From contig MU004231.1 of the NCBI GenBank assembly GCA_010405405.1, forward strand, positions 2,285,249 to 2,349,248: DNA of 64,000 nt, given 5' to 3'. The stretch is from Microthyrium microscopicum (lineage: Eukaryota > Ascomycota > Dothideomycetes > Microthyriales > Microthyriaceae). Under the pieces are notes generated by a model that saw only the letters and a program-made list of their open reading frames with translations, had not been told where the DNA came from and did no database searches. This document shows, in pieces, positions 56,628 to 64,000 of this stretch (position 1 is the first letter of the stretch; each line of letters begins with the position of its first letter). Position numbers and translations under genes: made by a program.

Positions 56628-57681
56628 TTATATATTATTTTCAATCTCGTGGATTGCCACAAGTACATAATCGGCACCAGCAAGCCGTATAACTTCTTGT
56701 ACCCCGAAAGGAAGCACATTGAACAATACATGGTTTCTCGGAATGCATTCTTGTCCTGGCGGAAGCGATAGTTGTCGAGTCCAAACCGTACTGTAGTGTT
56801 CTACAGCTCCCGATTCGTGATGTCGCACAACCTGTGCTGGAATACTGATATAAACAGCCCTGACCGTTGGAAGGGCATGATCAACGTGGTGAAAAGGTGC
56901 ATGACCTAGTATCTGTTAGTACAAATGTACGAAAGAGTGTTGTTTCTCAAAGCTGACACGTGCTGAAAGTCTCGTTTGGACTTCTCAGGACGAGTCATCA
57001 AGGTCTATGGAGGAAGAAATCAAGGCTTTCGGAATTTCTCTCGACATTCGATCACATCGTTTGAAGGCCATCGCATTCGATGGGAGACATCGAATGCGAT
57101 GGGCGCCAGGACGTGTTTAGCTGCATTTGGGGCTATCAAGAAATGTGGGCTGGCATGTGGATTTCTTACCATTGCGCACTGGTATAATCTGCGGTATCGT
57201 CGCGTATTGGATGGTTGTTGCTTGTAGGCGATTCAGTACAGGCCAAGTCGCCATGATAATGGGCCGGGCAGAGTCGAATGTAAACGCATCCGGGGAAAAA
57301 CTGGTATAGACACCGACGGTATTGAGCTGCGGTAGTCCTCGCTCTATGGAAAGTTAGATCGCTGAAAGGGGCCTTTCTTGTTCAGGACGTACCATGCCCA
57401 TCCACGACCGTATGGTAAGACTGGATGATATCAGGGCGCAGCATAGCAAGTCTGCCGTGTATTTGGTTTCTCTCCATTTCACAAGGTGGCCTATACATGG
57501 GATCTGTCTGGCTTCTATCCCCATGCATTTCCCATATCAGTCGGTAGGTTTGTCTTGTTGGACAGCGAGTGGATGGATAATTCTGTGTGGCATCTCCACA
57601 AGTGTTGTGAAGTGTCTCTTGAAAGGCGATTCGGGTCTCGCAGCCGCAAAAGGGAAACATGTATACCTTTATGACGCACAT
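56628..57681 (-). CDS. M-C-x9-C-x-C family protein, member F, 246 aa, three exons
   Basis: Exons 57393-57681, 57170-57343 and 56628-56905 keep frame, with GTACGT/TAG and GTAAGA/CTAG splice sites and CTAAC branch points. The start is MCVIKVYMFPFCGCET with Cys 2, 12 and 14, followed by HNTCGD, TRCPTR and PPCEME. The middle exon reads GVYTSFSPDAFTFDSARP. The last exon (HAPFHHVDHALPTVRAVYIS ... PPGQECIPRNHVLF) is non-cysteine and beta-like, so this member is longer than A-C and may show the full ancestral protein. Intron 2 (264 nt) contains the perfect hairpin at 57068-57102. Function unknown. Confidence 0.65.
57068..57102. repeat. perfect 15-bp inverted repeat with 5-nt loop
   Basis: CCATCGCATTCGATG, loop GGAGA, then CATCGAATGCGATGG, inside intron 2 of member F. 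The arm matches the CCATCGCACTCGATGG palindrome of the nearby satellite, so it is probably a satellite-derived or related unit. Confidence 0.8.
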
Positions 57682-59328
57682 TTTGTCGGGAATGGTAAAC
57701 TTTCTGAGTCGTGGGTATGGTCTTGGAAGTTGGTGATGGCTGGGTGGATCTCGAGGTTGGTTTTGATTCAGCGTCAGTCGAAGCGTCTCGCTGTGATGAG
57801 ATCGTTTTGCAGAGAAATATTGGCTGATAATGGTTCAAATGAGTATGACCAACTTGGTTGGCAGACTTCGCGTTTTGTGAGGGACAGTCGGGTTGGCTGA
57901 AAACTGATTAGACAGCAACGGCTTTGAATTTGTCGAGGTATCAATTAGCATATGTGCCATTGTGTGGGAGATGGAGTATATATTAGCCGTAGAAACCCCG
58001 ATGAAGATAAGACATTATGTTGAAAAGAGTAGAAGCTATCAGATGAGACGATATAGCTCAGAGAAGAGTTGAAAGTACTGCTTCTAGCTGGGGTTGACTG
58101 GATGCACAACCCGTCATCTTAGGGAACATGCCGACCTTAGCATAGTATACTTAACCTTTTAGTCCAAATATGCATCATAACAACCATAGCTCGAGTGGAG
58201 GAGAGTTTTGGGGGCCTATTACTCTTGATTTGCGTGAACGAGAACTTGGAAACCACTATAGGAGGAATACGCAAAGCCCTGGAAAGCATTTGCAGTTCTC
58301 TCTTGTAGTGGATATAAGCTGGAAGCTTACCGTGGTCTGTTCTCGTATTTGATAGCCAGTTCAAGCGTGTTTGAGCTGTTTTGCTACCCGCCGCTCATGT
58401 CTGGTGTTGAAGAGCTCGAGGTTTTTGCTTGACGCCTGATTGGCAACAAAGAAATCGTGGAGACATGAGCTAGTCAGAGGTGTTTTCTAGCAATTGCTTG
58501 GAGGAGATTGCAGAACTTTCATCTTTACTAATAGCGCGTCAGTGGAATAGGTATTAGAAATTAGGAGATCATGTGTTATCTTTTTGAGAGAAGCTTGTCG
58601 CTCACCAGTGGATCAGCGGCTTAGGGATCAACCTTATACCGGGTGTACTGGCAAATATCGTGTTTGTGCTATTGGCATTAGCAGAATGGAAGATGTACTG
58701 GCCGCGTCTTACAGTGTAAGCGGCGGTTTTGTACTACTAACCTTGGAATAGTACTTTGAATTGTCTCAAATCGAGGCCTTACCAGCCTCCTATCTTTCTT
58801 ATACAGCAGACCAAATCATCAAATGGAGAGAAAACAGAGCACACACACACACACACACATCGGATAGAGACCTTCAAGGAACCGGCCGTTTTGATATCCC
58901 GGAGCTTCTCATCAAGATAGAAAAGTAAGGAACAAAAGTCTATGTCACCCATCTCTCATCGCCCAAGAAGAAGAAAAACGTACATACGCCAAAGCTAGCC
59001 ACTTCGCTGTCCCTACATCGAGTGCTCGAAGATAAAATGCAACTGAAGCTTTGGCTTGGATCATCCAGCTATACACGAGCCCTCCTTAATTCTTCGCTTT
59101 TCAATCGCGCCCGTTGATTTCACCCATGCCCTTGATTTCACAACGACAACATACAAGACCGGCCGCAAGGTTTACAAGATTCATAATGTTCCAAAACTCC
59201 TTCATTTATGCTAGCTTCTTTGGCGCCGAGCTTGCCTTTCCGTTGCTTTTGCGACGGCTAGACGGTCGTTGCCCATTACTCTGCCGCCTTCAGTCAGACA
59301 GACCCTATTACAGCCTATCGTTATTATG
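57682..59328. other. intergenic region with a CA microsatellite
   Basis: No supported gene. It holds the promoter of member F and the 3' flank of Rts1. A (CA)n run of about 20 bp lies near 58,839-58,859. Confidence 0.45.
58839..58859 (+). repeat. CA dinucleotide microsatellite
   Basis: An uninterrupted (CA)n tract of about ten units, likely length-variable. Confidence 0.85.
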
Positions 59329-61734
59329 TTACTCACTCACCGGGTTCGCTGACCGGTGAGGGTCATCTTGTAATCGCAGTGCTTCCATGCGCCGCTGATT
59401 CTCGAGAGGATCGCCTTCATCAACTCGGGGGGTCGTTGTCGAGGCTGCAGCTGCTGAATTTTGACCTTTCTTCGATTGTGCCAATTGCTCAAGTTTATCC
59501 CATCGAGCTTTGCGATCTGACTGTTTTTGGGCTTGAGCATTTTGCTGTGCGCCATACTCGTGCGTGCAATCGTCAAAGAGTTGGGGATTGACCTCTGTGT
59601 GATTTCAAATTAGCATTGTTATTTCCACTATTCGAAGGATCATCACGTACCCATAAATAGTTTGAGTGCGTTATACACCATGCTATGAATGGTCCTAGAC
59701 CTTGTTAGCTGATGATCAACAAAAAGAACATCAAAGCATTTACCTATTCCAATGACCTTTGGAATTCTCGTATAGCGGCGCGAACATGATTGGCAGGATC
59801 ACATCGACGTTGTCACTGACGAGGTTGCAAAAGTACTCGTTGTTCCAGAAGTAAAGCGCGCGCTCTGCAACCTACACATCAAGTTAGCAAAACTGCGAAT
59901 ACAACATGCTGCCTCATTCCTACCTGGAAGTGTGGACTTGCAACGGACTTGGCAAGTTGGTTGAATAATGGCTCTTGTACTTTTGCAAACTCTGCAGGGT
60001 CCATGACCTCGAAAATATCTTCCACTTCATTAAGGAACATGACTTCCTTGGTACTGTTGACTTTGGGCCAGTATCTCAGGAGACCAAGTACGACCTATAA
60101 TAACTGTTAGAAAATTGTTTGACGTCATTGAGGAAAATCACAAACCTCTTCAGTCAAAGCGGCATCCTTTTCGAGGAACTGAACAATGCAGTATGCGAGT
60201 TGAGGATGATACAAGCTTAGGCTCTTCGGTTTGTGCATAGGGATCAGCACTCGAGTGAGAAAAAGCTTGTGTTCCTCTTTAAGTGGCAAGGCAAAACCAT
60301 TGATGATGGATCCAAGTATTTCTAGAAGCTCTGCAACGCCATTGAATCGCTCAGTCTCATACACAAACTGGAAAAAGACATTGTTGATGGATCGTCGAAT
60401 GAAAGATCTCAAATTGAGAAATTTCCCGTAAATTCGATGAAGTGTTGTTTTCAAAAAGTCTCGTTCACGAGGATCTTCAGAATCGAAAAGTTCAAGTAGC
60501 TAACAATAATCAGCTGAGATTAAGTGATGACTGTACAATTACTTACCTGGAGGACAAAGCTGTGGTCTATGTACTGTTTGGCAATGTTGGTGTTGAAGTC
60601 CTGGCTCTCAATAAATCGCAGGAAGAACTCATAAACCACCTGGATATGGGGCCATGCCACTTCAAGGACAGGCTCGTCTTCTTCGGGGTCAAAGGCATCT
60701 CCCTGAGGGTTCATTGGCGGAGGTATTGGTCGAAACAAGTTCTTGGCAAACATTTCCACAACTCGGGGGTACATTGGTTCCTGAATGACATTTCGATTGT
60801 TTGCAACATAGTCGAGAAGCTCATGGAGAGCAAGTCTTTTGATTTCCTTGGATTTCATATCACCACTGGCATCATTGAAGTCGAATATGATGTTGCATTG
60901 ATCAATTTTTTGCATGAACAATTCTGTCCGTCTGTTAGGCGGCACTTCATGAAAGCCTGGTAGCTTTTCCAGATCACGTTGTCGCTGATCTGAAATGTCG
61001 AATCGCGAAGAATGTTGCCGTTTCGGGGTTCTTATTCCCTCTGGCAAATCTCGACCTGTGCCACCTAGTCTATCTAGGAGGAGACTCTTCGTGCCGGCTT
61101 TAGGTGGTGCCAAGTCGCCCGGCATAGTCTCTGGAGCACCAGGAGGAGGAATATGCTGCCATCACCAAGTCAGATTCAGTTCAAAGAGTCATGCCAGAAA
61201 TTCTTGCAACAAACTAAAGGGCGGGAGACTTACCGGACCACTAGGACTCACAATAACACTTGGCGGGAGATGATGCGGTTGTCTATGCGTTGTAGAGCCC
61301 GAAGCACCGGGTGCAGGTGGTAGAGGCTGTTGGCCCGACATGAACTGCGATCCTGCATTGAGTGACGACGGGAGCACTTGTTGAGATGGAACCATTGTGG
61401 GATGATGACCGCTAGTCGGGGGAATATTATCGTTACTCGGAAGAGGTTTGTTGCGAGGGTCATTGATGGCGTTTGGAGCGGCACCGATGAGGGTGGTTTG
61501 AGAGGAAGTTGGGGTGCCTTGGGTCGAATTGGCAGGGGAATGGTTGGCAGAGCTACCATGAGGCGATGCAGTGCCCGAGTTCGAGGATTCGCCCTTCTTT
61601 TTTGAGGATTTGCTTGATTCTTTGGCCCTTGAGAGCTGTTACGAGTAGAATGATTAGCATAATTTGATCCAACAAGTGTGGAGAGGAAATCGTAGAGGAC
61701 GGGGACTAACAACCCTTTGTCTGAAGCCTTTCAT
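59329..61734 (-). CDS. RTS1: PP2A B56-type regulatory subunit (Rts1)
   Basis: This subunit directs protein phosphatase 2A to its targets in cell-cycle and stress control. Eight exons keep frame on the minus strand: 61714-61734, 61234-61635, 60547-61155, 60146-60499, 59924-60094, 59744-59871, 59650-59693 and 59329-59594, giving 664 aa. It starts MKGFRQR, followed by [18 protein letters not shown] and a long disordered Ser/Pro region to about residue 140. The B56 HEAT-repeat core then follows: [82 protein letters not shown]. The tail is charged. Splice sites are mostly GTAAGT-like. Confidence 0.92.
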
Positions 61735-63261
61735 ACTTGCGACCGGCGCGAAAACAGGCCTTGCGTAATGCTTCAGATATGATCTCTTGACGTTCAATTG
61801 GTGCTGGTATTGCTGTGTTGAAGGAACTCGTCCGAATTAGGTTCGAGGAAGTGCGGATAGGGGCGCAGTCAAGGATTGTTGGCAGGCATTGGCAAGATAG
61901 GACTGAAGGTTTGAAAAATGCCACGAGCCGGGTGGGACGATGGGATGTTCAAGGGAAATGAGAGCGCTGTAGAGGAAGATGGCAGATGGTAGAGGCGGAG
62001 TGGTGATGCGGAAAGCAGCTAGCCAAGACGGTGGGGAAGCGCTTGGAGACCAGTGAAGGAAGCAATGCCAGGCGGCGCGCAGAGACTGACCACAAGCAGT
62101 GAATACGGATAGATTATGAAGAGCACGAGAAGAGTCGAAAATCAAGGTATAAGCGGGGTGAGTAGAGTAGTAGTTGAGTAACCAGGATGAAGGTGGTGGT
62201 AGTAGTTTGTTGAGGTTGAAGAGTTGACGATGCGCTGGGAGTTCAGGCCCGTAGTTGAGCCAGACACTGCCCACTGCCCACTGGTGGACTGGTGTTTGAA
62301 CCTTGCGCAGGTCTTGGGGCACGGCTTTTGGCGGGCTTTCCCTCTCCACTCTTCTCTAAACTGGATTGGCCAAGGCGGCGGAAGATGGAGGTGTGAGCAA
62401 CAACGAGCGAATGCACGTGCAGGTTAATCTGACACTCTGATCTTTGTACTTGTACAATGGAGCAACAATGAAAAGATAAAAAAAAACAATTAATTGGTGC
62501 AACTGATGATGTGGCTCTACATGGCTGCGGGTGGGCAGACTGGAGTGTGTCAACTCAGCATTGCCACTCATACGGAGTAGCAACCGCCAATTCAACTGCA
62601 TCAGCATCAAATGTGGATAAGTTGTCTCCTGGAGATGGCAATAACAATAATGCCATTGATCGCTACTACCGGATAAATACCTAAGTAAGTTTCAAATGAC
62701 ACGCAGCCGGGCAAATTATATTGAAACTGCTCCAGTCTTTGGGTTCAACTGAGCAAATGCCAAAGCGGTTGATGGGCTCTCCTGCCAAAGAAAAATTGCC
62801 TTTCGAGTTACCAGTTCAAACATCAGGTAATCGGCGTCATAAACAACAAATAAACTACATCAACTCTTTAACCTTCCAAGGAACCAAAGGCATGTTATTG
62901 AGTTTCCGCTGCTGTGATCATCTCCGTCTCGCTAAGTAAGTTGAGGGTGGAGTGGAGGTACTGTGCCAAGGCTGGGATACGGACGACCCCTGTCCTTTTG
63001 GTGCACCTTCTTCTTTTGGACCAAACTTCATTGTTCTATTGAAGACTCATGGTGACTCTGAAGTCAAAACTCAAATATGTCTAAAATAACGAACAATACA
63101 TCTGAGACTTCGCTGGCATGGTCGCCTGTCTGACTCCCATAATTTTACGATAAAACTGCCATTTCCACCACGCCTACAAGCCTGTGATTAGTTCTCTAAC
63201 TCTAATAACCACCCTCCACGCTTACCACTTCGCGTTTGTAACAGCAAGTTCAAAATTCAGA
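61735..63261. other. divergent promoter region between Rts1 and the TFIIIC gene
   Basis: About 1.5 kb between divergent start codons. CT-rich/GA-rich leaders are visible on the Rts1 side. Frames here (for example 61837-62349 minus) have leader-like composition; I see no gene. Confidence 0.5.
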
Positions 63262-64000
63262 ATGCAGAACTTCCAGCAGATGGAGCAACCGGCCTTTGAA
63301 GATTCACAGCTTGTTGATCTCGTTCCAGTAGGTGATGCCCAGATCATCTCTCTGGAGCATCCATGTCGTATTCATAATGTTGATCGGGGCGTCAAGTCTC
63401 TTGGTGGACATACCATACTCAACAAAGTTTGTTTCCGTTTCCCGGCTGAGATGTATTGCATCTAATCTCTTGTATAGTTTCTTGATTCTTCCAAGGACTG
63501 GAAAAGTAGGAAGCCTCATATCTCTCTCCGTCCTGAGGATGCTTTCGCAACCAAACTGCCATCATTTTACAACGTCACCAACAATGTTGTGCTTAAAATC
63601 ACTGTGCCAAAGCGCACTGGTCGTAAGAGAAAGCGAGGCTCAGACCATCCTTTTGAAATGGACGCGGATTGGCCTCCACCGAAATCTGGACTGGCAGACG
63701 CTGCAGCAGTTCATCGCTCAATTCGCGACAATGAGAAGAAGTACTCATACTCCCCTGTGGGAGAAATTAGACATACCTACAGGTTCCGCAGTAAGCTCAA
63801 TTCAAGTTTGACAGCAATATTACCGTTGACCAATTTTGCAGCCATCACATCTTTCCAGCATGCCACAGTTGGAAACCCTGTTGTAAAGAGAATGAAGAAG
63901 ACGCTGCTCTCGTCTGATTGTAAGCTACGGTTTAACGTGACCCCTTTTACATACTAAGAAGCCTCAGACGAAACCGTGAAGCAGTTTGGGGTTGACCCTT
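63262..64000 (+). CDS. TFC1: TFIIIC tau95 subunit (Tfc1/Sfc1, GTF3C5), 5' part
   Basis: TFIIIC binds A/B boxes of tRNA genes and recruits TFIIIB for RNA polymerase III; tau95 contacts the A box. Exons 63262-63426, 63478-63790 and 63842-63919 keep frame, and a fourth starts at 63968 and runs off the window. LEHPCRIHNVDRGVKSLGG is the conserved N-terminal dimerisation segment. KPHISLRPEDAF and NNVVLKITVPKRTGRKRKRG form the barrel and basic region characteristic of tau95. The gene is cut by the window end, so only about 200 residues are seen. Confidence 0.9.

Overview
The window is nuclear DNA of a filamentous ascomycete (Pezizomycotina). Genes carry short introns of about 45-60 nt with CTAAC-like branch sites. 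Housekeeping proteins are fungal in type: Vps1, Cfd1, Rio1, the Gid7/WDR26 relative, the Rts1/B56 subunit and a TFIIIC tau95 subunit. Two very AT-rich, stop-filled islands show C-to-T/G-to-A decay typical of repeat-induced point mutation (RIP). The gene style suggests Leotiomycetes/Helotiales, but that is an inference.

Layout. 0.8-2.2 kb: a divergent RBBP4/MSI1-type WD40 protein. 3.25-3.73 kb: a 479-bp TA-flanked MITE. 4.11-14.42 kb: an RIP-decayed element with 49-bp inverted ends, itself split by a 7.57-kb Ty3/Gypsy fossil with 162-bp LTRs and a 5-bp target duplication. 15.0-18.9 kb: three secreted-protein genes (a 117-aa small protein, a GH1 beta-glucosidase, a 123-aa six-cysteine protein). 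21.3-26.2 kb: the Gid7/WDR26 homologue, Cfd1 and a membrane/coiled-coil protein. 27.2-29.6 kb: a three-copy tandem family of small two-helix membrane proteins whose middle copy is dead. 30.3-35.8 kb: an ABM-fold protein, an unknown protein and Vps1. 36.13-39.06 kb: an RIP-decayed piggyBac element with 17-bp inverted ends. 39.6-41.5 kb: a helical protein and a secreted protein. 41.8-57.7 kb: six same-strand members of a small cysteine-motif family (M-C-x9-C-x-C at the N-terminus; one has lost the last Cys, two carry in-frame stops), interleaved with an SDR, Rio1, an AIF-like flavoprotein and an RNA 3'-phosphate cyclase-like protein. 59.3-64.0 kb: Rts1/B56 and the start of TFIIIC tau95.

The window is a mosaic. 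Conserved single-copy genes sit beside blocks of lineage-specific material: small secreted genes next to a TE island, young duplicated families, minisatellites and a ~125-bp satellite. There is no operon-like or biosynthetic cluster. The observation most likely to be undescribed is the M-C-x9-C-x-C family. All six copies share one strand, the N-terminal cysteine spacing is fixed to the residue in five (the sixth keeps C2 and C12 but not C14), and copies are at visible stages of duplication and decay.
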